From: Anagrus nilaparvatae | Taxonomy: Eukaryota > Arthropoda > Insecta > Hymenoptera > Mymaridae | Reading direction: 5' to 3' | Assembly: GCA_022575985.1 (NCBI GenBank) | Contig: JAKSXM010000132.1 | Location: forward strand, 1,550,001-1,614,000 | Length of the DNA: 64,000 bases | In this document: piece after piece, positions 22,540-37,300 of the stretch | How positions within the stretch are numbered: the first letter of the stretch is position 1 | Layout of the letters: each line of letters opens with the position of its first letter | Program-made: the position numbers and the translations under genes | The notes under the pieces: generated by a model | Told to the model about the DNA's origin: nothing | The model's database searches: none | The model's input: only the letters and a program-made list of their open reading frames with translations

Positions 22540-25500
22540 CTGTAACAATAATATTAGAAAAATGTCAACAATTTTATTAATTATTGACAATTTTTTTATT
22601 TCTCCTTATTTTTCTCTTTAGTTATTTTAATCTCATAGAATTAGAGCTTTAATGACTTTTTTAATTAAAATAAGTTTTTCTTTGAACGTTCAATAATAAA
22701 GTTTGACGTAGTGATTGCAAACATTTAGCCTTCTTTCCTGTAAGTTTAAACTCAAAAAATGGTCTCATCTTGTAATATTACTTAACTCTATGAGATCAAA
22801 AAGTTGATATTTCATTTAACGTCGACGAAATAAATAAAATAGTAGATGGCTGGATATCATTGAACAAGAGTTTTAAAGAATGTAAGAAAAGATTATATAC
22901 CTAAAAAAGCTTACGTTAAATAGAAAAACCTCTGTAATAACAATCTTAGTTTAATTATTTGGATCTGAAATTAGGAAATTAGAAAAAATTTTGTTCAGAT
23001 ATAAATAATTTCAGAAATCCAATATAAATTTTAGAATTTAAAACAGGGAAGAGTAGAAGAAAAAAAATTAAAAAGGTTTTTTGACAAATTTAAACAAGTT
23101 CTTCGGGTTAAAAACTAGTGATTTAGAAGTTTTGAGGTTAACACTCAGGTTAGTTAATAAAAAACTCAAGATTCAAAAGAGGATTTTTCTATTACCGTAA
23201 GCTCCTAAAACCCAACTATTATCCCGAATCTGAATAAAAAAAAACAAATAAAACACCCTCAACCATTGTGCATGTGTGTGTGTGCAAAATAATAAAAATT
23301 AAATTAAAAATCAATAAAAACTAAAGTGAAATATGATAAAACTAAAGCGATGATTTAAATGAAAAATTAAAAAAAAGCTCTAATTAAACTATAATAATAA
23401 TAATAAATTATTACATTATTTACCTTTGTTTATCATTTTTTTTTTATAAATTAGCTAAAAGACAAAAGCACCATTTAAAATAATAATAATAAAATTATCG
23501 TGTTACTGTTACTTTTTTTTGCTGTTTTTGTTGTATGGGAAAAAAAATACACTACACTACTAGCTACTAAATTTTTATTAACGACTTTAGTAAAAATATA
23601 TTTATGTGAAAAGCATCGTTTTTTTTAAGATTAATTAGTTGTATTAATTATTTAATGTTTTATTGAAATTATTTGACTTTATGAGTAAATATTTTTGTGA
23701 ATTTGATGATTGTGAGACAGTAGTTATTTATTTATTTTAGAATATTTATATGGGCTGACGTGGCTATGAATAAAAGCAAAAAAAAAAATTGAAAAAAAGA
23801 GTTCTCCTACGCCAGTAATTTTTGTAAATGGTTAAAATAGTAAAAAATTTTAAATTTTAGGTCCAATGGGTTTTCAATCTTAAATATAAGTCTTGAAGTC
23901 AAAATAGCAGTAAATTACAAAAAAAATTTATTTATTAAGAGAGCAGAAATTAAACAGTGGTATTTTAAAAATTTTCATTATTTCAACATTTAAAACCTAA
24001 AATTTATTAAACAATTTAAAATCTTGCCATTATTTAATAAAACAATTATCAGACAAAAGTAATTTAAACTGCATTCACCAACAAAAGTTACCCATATTCA
24101 TAATTTAAACTCTCAAAAACCGAATAAAATAAAAATTTAAATAAATTCCAAAAAAAAGAGGCGTGTAATAAATTGAATTTAAAAAAAAAAGTTACATAAA
24201 ATTCATGTACTATAAAAATGGTCACGTTATATCGCATGTAATAAAAAAGAATTTTTCCACCGCAATGCTGAAAAAAAAAAATTCACTTGTTTTTCATTAC
24301 ACATAAAAATAGGATATAATAGAACTTGAAAAGAAGACCGAACAATAGGGAATATAAAAATTTTTATTTTAAAAAAATGTAGATCCTCTATCTTTTTCCT
24401 CTGTTACTTTGGATTATAATTGTTATTCGCTGTGTGTATGATTGTTACAGGTTATTTTCTTCGTCTCTCTTTTTTGAAAAATTGAAAAATTTAATATGAT
24501 GTACTTTTTTGGTCGAGTTTTTTATAAGAATATAATCGATTTTGAAATAAATATCATCATGAAAAATGTACACATGGGAAAATATGGGTTTTAAATTGAC
24601 GTTAGAGAAAAATATTTGATCTGTTTTTTTGGTAAAAATTTTTTTTTATATTTAATATACGATAAAATTTAGTGTATATTTAATGGAATTTTTTTAATTA
24701 AACTTTTATTATTTTTGTTGGATATAATAAAATTTGCATTATTGTATATTCGACTTTGGTTTATTTTGGTTGAGATTTAATTTGGGTATGTAAAGTTAAC
24801 GAGAGAGCGGAATATTGATTTTAAGAAACTATGGAAATTTTGAATTATGAAAACATTTAATTAAAGATATAAATTTTCAATTTCGAAAAACGGGTTAAAA
24901 TACTCTAATTACGGTTTGTTCGAACCCTAATTTGTACTAAATAAAATCAGTTGTTTTAGGTCAATTTTGTAAAAATAAAGGATTTTGGTATTTCAAGTCG
25001 TAAAAAAGTTAATGTTATGAAACTTCTTGAAAACAGAAAAAATTAGTGTAATTTTGGAGATTGGTTAACAACCCTGCGAACAAAATAGCCGAAAGTCTAA
25101 ACTACCAATTTTTCATATTTAATTTCAATATCGAATTAGCTTAAAATCGATAGCTAAAAAAAAATATTGAAAAATTCTATTCAAGCCTATAAATTCCTGC
25201 TTTTTTAAAATTTATAACTTCAACTTTATAAAAAAACTAAGTTTTTTTTATTATTATTATTTATACATGTAACTTTATCTATAAAAAATAAAAAATGTAG
25301 TTAAAAAAAAACTGGAGAGGAAACTGATACGCTCAAGTTTTATAAAATATTGCATCCTTTTTCATTGTAAAAAAGTAGCCTCAGTTACAGAATACTTAAT
25401 TTTAAAAATTTTTTCTTTTTTTTGGGATTATAAATTACACTAAATTTTTAATTCAAACATCTGAGGGAATTGATTAAAATATAAAAATAAAAAGCACTTT

Positions 25501-26604
25501 ATTTGCATACGTGAAATGTCACTGATGGACAAAAAACTATTTTTTTTACATTAAAAAATCGTTACGAGAATACGAATTTTTTTTTTTAATTACGGTTTTT
25601 GTAATTAAGGATGAGTTTGTGTGCTTGAATATTTTAAATTTAAATGCATAAAAAAATTACAGTCGATAAAAAGTAAAAAAATTTATCTATGAAAATCTAA
25701 GCAATAAATTTTTATTAACATGAAAACCGATATTTTACTTTAAAAAAAAATTATCAAAGATAAATTTTTTATCATTACAGAGAACCTCAAAGCTTACCCA
25801 ATAAAAAAAAATGTTTCTCAATTTTTCAACTAAATCGACATGATCGATATTTTAGTTTTTTTTCAAGATGAAAAAAAAAATTTTCCTCATAATTTAGAAT
25901 ATATTTAAATTACATTTTTTTTATAAAGGAAATTCTTATCAAAGTAAGAAAATAACTCTTAAAAAAAATGTACACCTTAAAAAAATCGAAGTGAGTATAA
26001 ACACTTGTTGCTTTTCTATGAAATTTTTCTTTTACTTTTTTTTTGTCACCCTGTTTTTTACGAACCCTACGAATTTGACAAATGACCTAAAGAAATTTTA
26101 TTTATTTTATGCTACAAAAAATAGAGTGTTTTTAGGTTATTTTTATTATTTATAAATTTTTTTTTTTGATTTATCGAATTCTATTAAATTTTTTTACGGA
26201 TGTTTGGATGTTCGTTTATTTATTTATTCGGATACAGAAAAAAATGTGTATATTTGGTTCAGAGAAAATTACATTTTTTTATCCATTTTTTATCTAAAAC
26301 TTTAGTACATTAATACAAATATTATTTTCTATATTTTTTTTAAGAATATTAATATTTTAAGGACTGTCACCAACACTGATGAATTCTGTCAATAATGGAG
26401 TGAATATAGTTGGATTTAAAAATAAAACTCAAACAAAAAGCTACTTTCTAACTTGGACCTAAACTTGCTATAAAAAAGTTTATTTTGCCAAACGCGATAA
26501 CTGACTCTCAGAGTTTCACCCCTTTGAAAATCTTGGTAAATTTTTGCAATTTGCAAATATAAAATTTTTCACAGCACATTAGAAAATAGATGGGTGCTTC
26601 TTCG

Positions 26605-27199
26605 CCCCCCCCCCCCTTCCACCAAATCGCATTTTTTTCATCAGGAAATTCTTTCAAACGTCTAAATTAGTTTTTAAAAAATGTTTTTAGATGGGAACAA
26701 CACGTTTAATTAAAAGAAAAATTGTTTTTTTGATTTTTTTATACTACAAGTTTAGGCAGGATACAATTATTTTTTATTTATTGGTTTATATCCTCTATTA
26801 TTTGCAAAAATAGCTTAGAATTTTTGTATTTTTATATTATTCTTGGAAATATAATTTAAATATTTTAAATAACGTGTTTACTAGAATTTTCTCGAGAATT
26901 TTTATATTATTTTATATATTTTAATATTATTCTTGGAAATAAAATTCAAATATTTTAAATAATGTGTTTATTTAAAACTGGTTTTAATATAAACGTATAA
27001 ATTGACAAATTATAACCTACCCCCAAATGCTGTACTCGCAACTACCCCCTAGAATAAGCAAAATTCTTAAAATTTTTTTTATTTTAATTTTTTTTTTGCA
27101 TTTTTCCCTCTCAAAACTTATTGTTAACTTCATTTTAAGTGTTTTTTAGCAATTTAAAGCAAAAATTTTAGCGATTTGGTGGTGGGGGGGGGGGGGGGG
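26605..27199. repeat. C-run/G-run inverted repeat pair
   Basis: A 12-base C run followed by TTCCACCAAATCGC (ends 26630), and GCGATTTGGTGGT followed by a 16-base G run (27171-27199), face each other about 540 bp apart. They are probably the ends of a transposon-like insertion in the fru intron. Confidence 0.4.
26833..26970 (+). repeat. Diverged tandem duplication
   Basis: A unit containing ATTATTCTTGGAAATA then TTTAAATATTTTAAATAA and GTGTTTA occurs twice, about 88 bp apart, with a few differences. It lies inside the C-run/G-run flanked segment. Confidence 0.55.
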
Positions 27200-30100
27200 T
27201 TGAAATAGATCCGACTATAAATGAAATATTATAATTTATTTCTATAAAAATCAAAACCTGGTCGTATTCTAAGGAAATTTTACATTATTGCGGCTTAGAT
27301 TTGTCATGGAAGAATAGGGCATTTGTTTGAAGAAGCTGGCGGGTTCTAATAGTAAAATTTAATTGACTTTATATTTTCAAGGGTACAGGTCCCTTTAATC
27401 ATGGCCTATGATTTTAAGTATTAAGAAAAGGCTATATTTTTGAAAAATTATGTCTATGCACATAATATTATGAAAATTTTTAGCCACTGACTATGATTAA
27501 AGCATCAGTACTCTTGAAATATCCTAGCTTTCACTTGGACTTATAATTTTCAGTCCAGTGATTTATCAACAAAGAATCAGTGCCTTGGTTATGTAACCAT
27601 GATGGAGACAGGATCGCCAAATCTCAATTAAACGAATTAATTTTATTTATTTCCTAATGAAAACTTTAGCCTGTTAATTAAAATTATTCTCACAAATGAA
27701 ATGAATCCTAATTGCTATAAATAAAAGATGCTTTTCTATGCATGCTTTGCAGATGGTTCTCTGGCGTGATGATCAAACATATTCAAAAAGAATTTTCATC
27801 TAAGAACTTTTATTAAAAATACAACCAATAATTTAAGTTTTAAAACGTGTCAGCAAAATAATTTTCTTTATTACACCCAAATGTTTAAAAAAATAAAAAT
27901 TAAGATAAGAAAATAAACACAATAATTATTATAACCAACATAACCTACAAATTTTTTTCATTATATAATATTTTATGAAAAAGTGCAACTTAAATTCTCA
28001 AAACAGTAATAAAATATTATGAACTTTTTATTTTCTCTTCATATCTCGACTGTTTAAAAAAAAAGAATTTTTTTTATTAAAATAGTTTTAAAACATGAAA
28101 TGTAATATTTTTTATACTCTTTTCTGTAATTACTAAAAAACATGAAAAAAACAAATAATTTTTGTAACTTACTAAAAAGCCATAAGCCATAAATAAAAAT
28201 CAAAAAGAAAACCTTTTATAAAAATGAAAAAAATTCTTGATTTTTTTATGAAATAAAAAAAATATTAACGTCAAAATATAAGAAATACGTAAGCTTTAAA
28301 AGAAAAGCTTTTATGCTCCTACTTTTTTTTTTTATCTAATATTACATTATTTTCAACGTCAACAATCTCGACGTAAAAATCTGACATCCAAAAAAAAAGG
28401 GGGATTTATAGTATTTTTTGGAAAAATTCTAATTAAAAAACACAAATTTTTTATATAACACACAATTTATATTTAATGAATCCAAAAAAGAAAAAAAAAT
28501 GGTCAATTTTAGTACATTAAATGCTTAAATATTTTTTTACAATAAAAATTACTTTATGTAACAATTAATTAATTATAAAATACCCATTACACATTTAGTA
28601 AAAATTTTATTTACATTGACATTTTTTTCTAAATATTTTTTATACACTAAAAAAAATGTATTTTTGAATTACATTGAAATAACCTTAAAAATAAGACAAG
28701 ACGTCGCCAAAAGTAAATGTGATTACTTTTTTTTTTAAAAAAGATTCCTTTTTGGCGCCAAAAATTTCATTTTCTTAGAATAAAAAAAAATAAGCTTTCG
28801 TAAAATAAAATCAACGATGCAAAAAGCTTTATTTTATACATGAAAATAAGATACTTTGATATTTTCCTAAAGGCAAAAAAAAAATATTTTTCAATTTCTT
28901 AGAAAATTCAATTACATTTTATTAAAAAACTGACAATTTTTATCCTAAATATTCAATAAAAATTATTTACATTTTTTTATCCTCGCTTTATATTTAATTA
29001 ATTTTATACAAATACTTAATCCTAACATTTTTTTAAATAGGATTATATTTTTTTTTTATAAAACACAAAAAAAAGGTGCGTGATTTTTTAAATAAATTAT
29101 TTCCATTTTAAGTAAAAAAAACAAAAATCGATTTTCTTACATGCGGTATTATAAACTATTCAGGAGCTTTATAACCGAGCGGAAAAATAAAGAAACTTAG
29201 TTTTAACTTTTGTGTGTATGTGTGATAAAAAAGTCCTTTTTTATGTAACACACAATAGCCAAGTTTTGAAACAAAAAAAAGTTTATTTTAGCAAAAGAAA
29301 ACTAAATTTTAGCACCAATTCTAAAATATCACAATATTTTTTTAACCACCACGCGATATTATAATTAGTTATCGATATTTAGTTATGATTATTAATTAGT
29401 TAGTTTAGATACTTTTTTTTAAAAAAAGTCATTCGGCGTTACGCAGCCCTTTAGTTACGTAATTAATTAAAACTTCACTCGTACTCATCAGTGTATACAA
29501 AAAACTTTAAATTTATCGTAACTTTTTTTTTTTACAAAAAACCGACAAAAAAAAAAATTTTTTTACATCGTTCATTGAAGTTTAATACAAGTTTATCAAC
29601 GATAATTTTTTTTAACAAAAACGCCCGAGGACGGAACTCTCTTTTATATTAAAACGTCCAAAAGCCGAGATTTTTTTTTCTTCTTCCGACTTTTTTAATA
29701 ACAAAAAAATGTGAGCTTCAGCGATTATATCAGCTTTATAATGAGTAATTACATCGTGTGTGCTTTTTTACTTTATTTTTTAACATCTATGATACACATT
29801 TATTATTTTTTTTTTTTAAATGAAAAAAAAAATTTTATTTACATTTTTTTTTTTGGGAGTTTGAGTTAATATTATTTAAGTGGACCCGTAAATGGTTCTT
29901 TTGTAATAATTTTTTATACTTCGATTTAGTGTTTGTGCTAAGTAATTAGGTAAATTATTGATATTTTAATGCTAATAGTCGTAAATTTATTTGATATTTT
30001 TGTAAAATAATTGACATTTATCAAAATTTAAAAGTTTAGAAGATTCTGATGGTTTTTGGATTTATTGAAATCAGTTTATTAATTACAATTGCTGTAAATA

Positions 30101-30544
30101 TTTCATTGGAACTATACCGATGTAAAAATTGTCAATTTTCTAAATAAAACAGCTCTTTAAAACTGATTTCAACAAAACCAAAACCAATCTTTTTTATTCA
30201 GAAGGACCAAAAAAGTATGTTAATATTTAAATTTTATAAAAATTGAGTAATTCTATTTATTGCTCTCAATGAATTTAAAAAATTTTAAATTTTCTAATAG
30301 AACAAGCAACAAAATTAAATTAAACACAAAAAATCAAATCCTGTGACTAAGAAAATCCGTTCAGCAAAATTAGTATCCAAAATTATGAGATGAAAAAGTA
30401 TGTTAAACTCAGCACACGAACAATCAAAGAGCAATAAATAAAACCCATCTTAAACCTAACTTGTTAGTTAAATTTAGAAAATGAAATAAAAAATAAAATG
30501 AATTAACAATGTATTAGGTACTTTATTCCTTAAAAAATACAAAG

Positions 30545-30545
<1 letters not shown>

Positions 30546-30582
<37 letters not shown>
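30546..30582. repeat. (TAA)n microsatellite
   Basis: About twelve TAA units; similar shorter tracts recur through the window (10450, 18872, 20330, 40857, 63929). Confidence 0.85.
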
Positions 30583-33500
30583 TAACCTTTAGTAAAAATT
30601 TACAAAAAAAAAGAAAAAAAAAATTTTTAAGTCACTAAAAAATTAAATCTGTGTGTATATTTTTCATAAATTTTTAAAAAAGTAACATTTTCGTTAAATT
30701 TGTGTACATAACCAACCTTTTTTTCTCTACAAAAAAAAAACTTAAAAACAAAAATCAACGAAAATTATTCGTTGTTTCTATAGTTTCTTTCTGTAATAAT
30801 TAATTAAATTAATTAATCACAATTATTTATCTTCAACACGTATCGATCTATCTTTAATTTTATGATTTTACCAAAATTAAAATTAAACACAATTCGTTAA
30901 AAATAACGTAAAAAGCGTATTATTATCAAAAAAAAATTAATTAAAATTAAGAAAAATCATAAATTAATTTTTTTTTTTTTTTTTTTTTTTATTATTTTAC
31001 ATTTTATTTATTTTTTTTAATATTTTTTCATATATTTTTTTTATTTTGTTAATTAATAATAATAATAATAATAAATCCATTTATTTTAAAACTTAAATAA
31101 TATATATATATATATATATGGAGCTTTCCTTAATTTTCTTAAAAAATCAAAAAAAAAGCAAATCGCTCAGCGATTCAATAAAATTGAATTTTTTTATTTT
31201 TAAGAACTGATCAGAAAGAAATAATAATTTATAACATAATAATTAAAATTACAATAACTAATAATAATTAATGATTAAAATACAAAAAAAAAAAAGTATT
31301 CTCTTGTCCCTAAAAATATATATGGATAATTCCATTAAAAAATGATCTCGCTTAAAAAATATATCCACGGAATATAGAAAATTTATCTCTCTGTTTTCTT
31401 TTTGTGTTCATTAAAGTACATCTTTGCGCAACACATTTCATTTAAGTTATATATTAAGTGTAGATGTGTATGTAAGTGTAATATTTTTATTTATTTGGTA
31501 AAAATTATTAAGTTTTTATCGTATTAACAATTAATAATTAAGTTTTATTAATATTATATAAATATTGCCTTTTTTTCTTTAATGGTAACAATTAATTACA
31601 GTTATTTAAGTTAGGTTGGTTTAGGTTCGAATTTTACGATTTTTTTAAAAGATATTTTATAAGTTTTTTGGGTTATTCGGTACAATGGATGCTAAAAATA
31701 CGAAATTTTAATTTTTTTTAAATATTTATTGTACTACAATTTTGTTTTCACTAAAAGTTTCAAAATCCAAGATAGCGGACTAAAAATAACTTCCAAAAAT
31801 TCAAATACCTAGATTTTTACTATGATTTTTCTTGCAAATTTGTAATAAAATAGATACTTTGAAAATTTAAAAAAAATGCTAATATTTATATTTTTAGCAA
31901 CCACTTTGAAACTACTAAAAAATACCGATAAATCGCGAAAAAACTAACCATATTTGGCAAGAACACGAAAGAATTTTTCTATTCTCGAACTAAACTAAAA
32001 AAATAACCTCAAAAAAAATCGTAAAACACAAAGCTAACCTAAAAATATATATTAAAAATAAGCAAACAAAAAATTGAGCTTTATCTTATTATTATTATAT
32101 CTTTTCTTTAAATGAATCTTCAGGTTAAACCTAACCTCAAAATTAAAAATCTTCAAAAAAAACTAATAACAATTTCGAGGTTAGACCTAACCTAAAAACC
32201 TCATTTTTTAACAATCAAAGCACCAAATAGAAAAGAAAATATGTAAATAAAAGTAAGTAAGTTAAAAACATAACCTCACTTTTGTAAATTAAAAATATAA
32301 AATTGTGATAGAAATATATTTCTGTATTTAAATAAGTAACAACAGTATAAATAGAATATTAAAACTGAGATAATAAAAAATGAAAACAATTATTGTAAAT
32401 TAATTAAGTGCACACAGTGTTTTATATTTAATTTAAAAATTATAAAATAAATTAATTTATTGCACCATATTATATCGTTCTACGATTATTAATTAATTAA
32501 TTAATCAATTAATTAAAAAAAAAACAAATCAACAGTGTATATTTTAACCCTTTTTTTTATCATTTATATATTAAATATAATTAACCGTGGATTATTAAAT
32601 TCATATAATAAACAATTAATAATAAATTAAATTAATATTTTTTTTTTCTATTTTTTATTTTTTTAACGTGGAATGTTAATTAATTATTTTTTTTTTATTT
32701 CCACTTTATTTTTTTAGGTTTTATTTATTTAAACGCGATTATACCACATACTTTTTAAGTCCGCAGTCATACATTATTTTAAAAACATACATAACCTTAC
32801 TTTTTTTATAGACAAAAGATTGTCTTTTAACAATTCACATATAATTATTTAATTTGTGCTTTTTCTTTTTTAATTATATATTAATAAAATTCAGAAATAT
32901 TAATTTAAAAAAAAGGACAGAGAAATAAAAAATTTTTAAATTTCGTTGTGACGAAAAATTTTTAAAAATTCGCTTAAATATTTACAAAAAACATCACCGT
33001 TTTATATATTAATTGATTATGTTTAATTATCGATATATTAAGTTTAGATTGAAAAAAAAACCAAAAATAAAACCGCACCGTTTCATTAAAATATATTTTT
33101 TAGTAAAAAATAGTTAACCGTTTTATTTATTTTTAGAACACTTTAAATAATTCTTGGCACCATTTTTAATTTGCTCCCAAAATAATAATTAATTAATCTC
33201 TCCCTTTCTGATTTAACTGTAGTCGAGTAGTTTAATAATTCTTTTTACCACAGCACCGCTTTTTCTCAAAAAAAAAAAAGAAAAAAAAAGGGTTAGTGTA
33301 ATCATCGTCGTTAATTAAATATTCTCTCTTTCTCTATATAAAATACACTCATACTATTATAAAAACATAATTATAATCTATAATTGTGATAATTAAAAAC
33401 AATAAAAAAAAAAATATTGAAACATTTAATTAATTCTTTTAAACAAAAAATATTCGGTAACGTTAAAAGAAAAAAAAAAAGTTATAAAAACAAATTGTTC

Positions 33501-33769
33501 TTTGGACAATATCTTCTGTATTTTACATTTTAAATGTATTTTACGACGATGATAATTTATTGTCAATAAAAAAAAATTGAAAAAAAAAAATGTCTTCATT
33601 TTTTCATCTTCTTGGTTAAAATCTTGTTTTAAAATCTTCAACTCACACATGTAAACGCATTATCATCATCATCGTGTTTAATTGTGCTTAATCGTTCTAA
33701 TCATGAAAATGATCAACAGTAATAAAATAAAAGAAAAAAAGTTAGAGAGAGAGGGAGATGAGAGAAATA

Positions 33770-33796
33770 GAATGAGAGAGAGAGAGAGAGAGAGAT
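33770..33796. repeat. (GA)n microsatellite
   Basis: A GA dinucleotide run just downstream of the pair-3 finger exon in transcript order, within a purine-rich stretch beginning near 33745. Confidence 0.8.
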
Positions 33797-33916
33797 AAAA
33801 AATAATAATTAGAAAGAAAAAAAAAATTAGTTTCATATCGTACAGCAGTAAGAATTATTATTAGTCCTTGTCAGAAGATGATCAAAGTTATCTTGATTAT
33901 TGGGAATAATCGATCT

Positions 33917-34317
33917 TCATGATAAACTGTTATCTGAGGATTGTATATTCGTAGCAGCAGCAGCAACAGCGTGTGCGATAGCATTAGCAGCAGCAACGGC
34001 AGCGGCAGCAGACGACGAACCAATTTGATTAGCCGTTAAAGATGAGGTTGATGTTGATAATGCCGCCATTTGACCAGCCATAAAATCGTTTAAATCTATT
34101 TTTCTAGCTTCTGGATGTTTAAATTTAAAATGTGTACGTAAATTATCACTACGTGTGTATGTGGCACGACATAAAGGACATTCGAATCTTCCAGGAAAAT
34201 GGACGTGGTAATGATTCCTGATGTGTGTGACAACCTTGCCGCATAGCTTGCACCTGTGTAGGTTGCAGCCGCCTGGCACCCGGTCAAACGTCAGCCGCAT
34301 GTGCCAGGCTTTTGAAC
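33917..34317 (-). CDS. fru: fruitless alternative terminal exon, finger pair 3 (C-like)
   Basis: This is the third alternative terminal exon. The strong acceptor GATGTTGCAG|GT restores the frame as GSKAWHMRLTFDRVPGG. The exon gives 133 residues including the split Gly, an isoform of about 410 aa. The fingers are CKLCGKVVTHIRNHYHVH and CPLC...YTRSDNLRTHFKFKH. The run KAWHMRLTF plus this finger pair is what I remember of Drosophila Fru type C, so this is the best-recognised finger exon. The tail differs. After about ten polar residues it becomes Ser/Thr- then Ala-rich (SSSAAAAVAAANAIAHAVAAAA), encoded by a GC-richer repeat (GCAGCAGCA-type). Such alanine tracts are common in repressors and prone to length change. 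It ends NSLS and UGA, after which the frame stays open for 29 more codons. Confidence 0.87.
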
Positions 34318-37300
34318 CTGCAACATCAACACAAGAGACAAGTCAGTCATTTTTTTTTTTACCACTTTTCTGTTTCTCCTTTCTTTTTATATTTACAAAA
34401 TTCATACATACTCACTCACACATACACACTCTTAAATTATTATTGTGCGAGTATTTATTTATTTTGTTTTATTTGCAAATCATCACAGGCTTTTCATTTA
34501 AAAAAAAAAAAAAAAATAATAATCGAGAGCGAAAGAAGAATAGATGAAGATGTGTGAGTAACAAAGAGAGAATTAAAAAAGATAAAAAACCACGAAACCG
34601 ATTTTTGAGAGAAAGAGAGAGTGAAGTAAGTACACCTATTTAGCCCCATTTAATTATAATAAAATATTTACATGGCGACAGAAGTAGTCAAGCTGTCGAG
34701 TTCATTTAATACAAAAAATTTTTTTTATTTACATTTTACAGTTTTTTGTATTTTCCATTATTATTATTATTATTATTAAGATTGAAAGAATAAAAAGCGT
34801 GAGACAACTGCACGCAAAATATACACATATTTACACGCATTGTACACAAGTTTTTACAAATTGTATTTTTTTATAAAATTTGCAATTTAACGTTGGATTT
34901 GGTTGTTTTTTGGTAAAAGGGACTTTTGCGCTGTTTAAATGTTTGTAGTTTGTTGAATTTTCAGTGGTACCAACAACATAATTTAAAATTTCTGTCAGAT
35001 AATTTGCTGCTTTTAATTTATGTTGGTAGCACTGAAAACAGTTTACAAAACTCCTTACTGAGTTTACTTCAATTTCGTGTAAAATATTCTTAAAATGAAA
35101 AATTTCAATTTCAGACTTATGAACTACAATAACAATAATTCACAAGAAATCAAAGCAACCAAGTTGGTAAAATTTGATAAAGTAACTTTTACCAAAACAA
35201 ACCTTCTCCGTGTAGATATAATATTTTTGCATATTTACAAAACTTTTTTGAGCTTTTTTTTCAAATAATTTATTATTATTATTATTATTAATTATTTTTT
35301 TAATAAAGAGAGAAAAGAGTATATAAGCATATTAATTAAAATATAAATTTTTTTAGAGGTTAATTTACAATTATACATAATACATAATATTATTGTTTAA
35401 TTATAATGATTTTGTTAATTTATGAAGTAATATTTATGATTTTTGTTTAAAACTTTTTTATGTACAAATTATTGACATTACATGTATTTGATAATTTGAA
35501 TTTTTTAATAACCAAAAACATACAATTAATTTGTCAAAATAAAAATTAATTTTAAAAAAATTGATTGATTTAAATTGAAAAAAAAGATTATTTATGTGAT
35601 TTTAGTTAAATAAACTGATGTGGAGAAGATTGTAATTAACTTTAATTTCAAAATAAAGAATAGTAAATACTATTGTTATCGACCATGATAAAAATTAAAA
35701 ATCCCCAGATTCCAGTTTTGGTAAATTACATTCGATCTGGATTTTCTAATAAATCTCCAAAAGATCAGAAAACCCCCATTAAATTAGGTTAATTACAATC
35801 TTTTGAAATTGATTTTCAACGATAAATGGATAAAAATAATTGTTGTAACAAACCAATAAATTGTTAGTAAGTTAGAACACAAATTGGAACAATTAAGAGT
35901 TTGTATAATAGTTTGCAGAATTTTGATACAAAAATTAGTAAAATTTAAAAAATGGGCACACTTTTAATGAGTTTTTAGTAACGGCTAAAATTTCAGCAAC
36001 GAATGCAAACTTTTAGCAATTTTACAGTGTACTAACATTAAAATTTTAGAAATCCCCCCCCCCCCCAAAAAAATGAATTTTCATTTTTTTAAATTTGTTA
36101 ACACGATTAAGTTAGTGAATTAGTGATTTTTAGCAAATTTTTTAGTTAATTAGTAACAAAGTTATAAACATAATTTTAAATTAATTTTAAAGTATTTTTT
36201 AAATAATTTTTTAATGAATCTAAAAATTCGAACAATTTTTTGAAAATTACATTAAATATGAAAAATATTTTATATATCAAAAGTATGCAAGCTCTCAGAA
36301 ATACCAAAGAGGCGAAGAATGGAAGATACGATAAAATAATATTGATTTTTTAGTAAAATATTTCAAATAATTCTTCAAAAAATATCTTTTAAAAAAAATA
36401 AAGTAGCCAATTTTTTCAAATTAAAAAAAGAAAAATCATAAGAAAAATGGATATGTCTGGGTAAACCACTGGGGAAAAACTTAAATTCACACTCTCAGGA
36501 GACCAAAAAATAGGTGCAGTAATCGTTTATAATAAAATAACCCATCGAGAAAGATTTATAATAGAAAATTATGATAAACGAAGAAAAATTTAAAGATTTT
36601 TTTTATAAAAGATAATAAATTTTTTAATTAAACTTTTGGTTCTCTTAATCGATATTTGCATTATTTAATTACTAAAAAAAAGTTTTTTTTCATAAAACAG
36701 CATCTTCGTTAATTTATTTTTTTCTTTCATCAACTTTTTTCTGATTATAAAATAAATGCCTTTTTTGTTATCGAAGATTAAGGGCTTAAAAAATGATAAA
36801 CCCTTTTAATTTTTCAGTGTGTGTATAAAAATAGAAACAAACATATTTTTAACCAAATTTCATTTTTATTGTATAAAAAGTAAACAAAAAAATAATTATA
36901 ATCAAATTTAATATTTACATGACTAAAAAAAAAAATGTAACTTAATTACAATAAAAAAAGCGACTAGTTCAAACATTTGAAAAGTTTTTTATAAAAATCG
37001 ATAAACTTGAATTAAATGACACACCAAAAGCATCGAGTGAGTGAGTGAGATAAAGAAATTATGGAGAAGCGAAGATAGAACTAAAATTACATAAACTTTC
37101 AATGAATTCTAACATTAGAATTAAACTAATCGAAAGTTGCAGATTACTTTTATAAGATACATCAGAGAGAAGAGTACCTAACAAGTCATAAAGTTGTACT
37201 AGCAACTAAAATATTGACTGTATTATTATTATTATTGACATTAAATTTAGTGAAAATTAAAATTTTAATATCATCATCATCATCGTCATCGTCGTCGTGT

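Larger units (their letters stand above)
22540..33916 (-). other. fru inter-exon region, pairs 3 to 4
   Basis: About 11.4 kb of very AT-rich sequence. It holds the 3' UTR of the pair-3 isoform and a long intron for the distal forms. Visible items are a (GA)n tract near 33776, a (TAA)n tract at about 30546-30582, a TA run near 31099, long T/A homopolymers and a C-run/G-run inverted repeat at 26605-27199. No exon was recognised. Confidence 0.5.

Noticed and set aside
34096..34287. Second minus-strand open frame overlapping finger pair 3
   Set aside because: Out of frame with the zinc fingers and with the acceptor at 34317; no domain.
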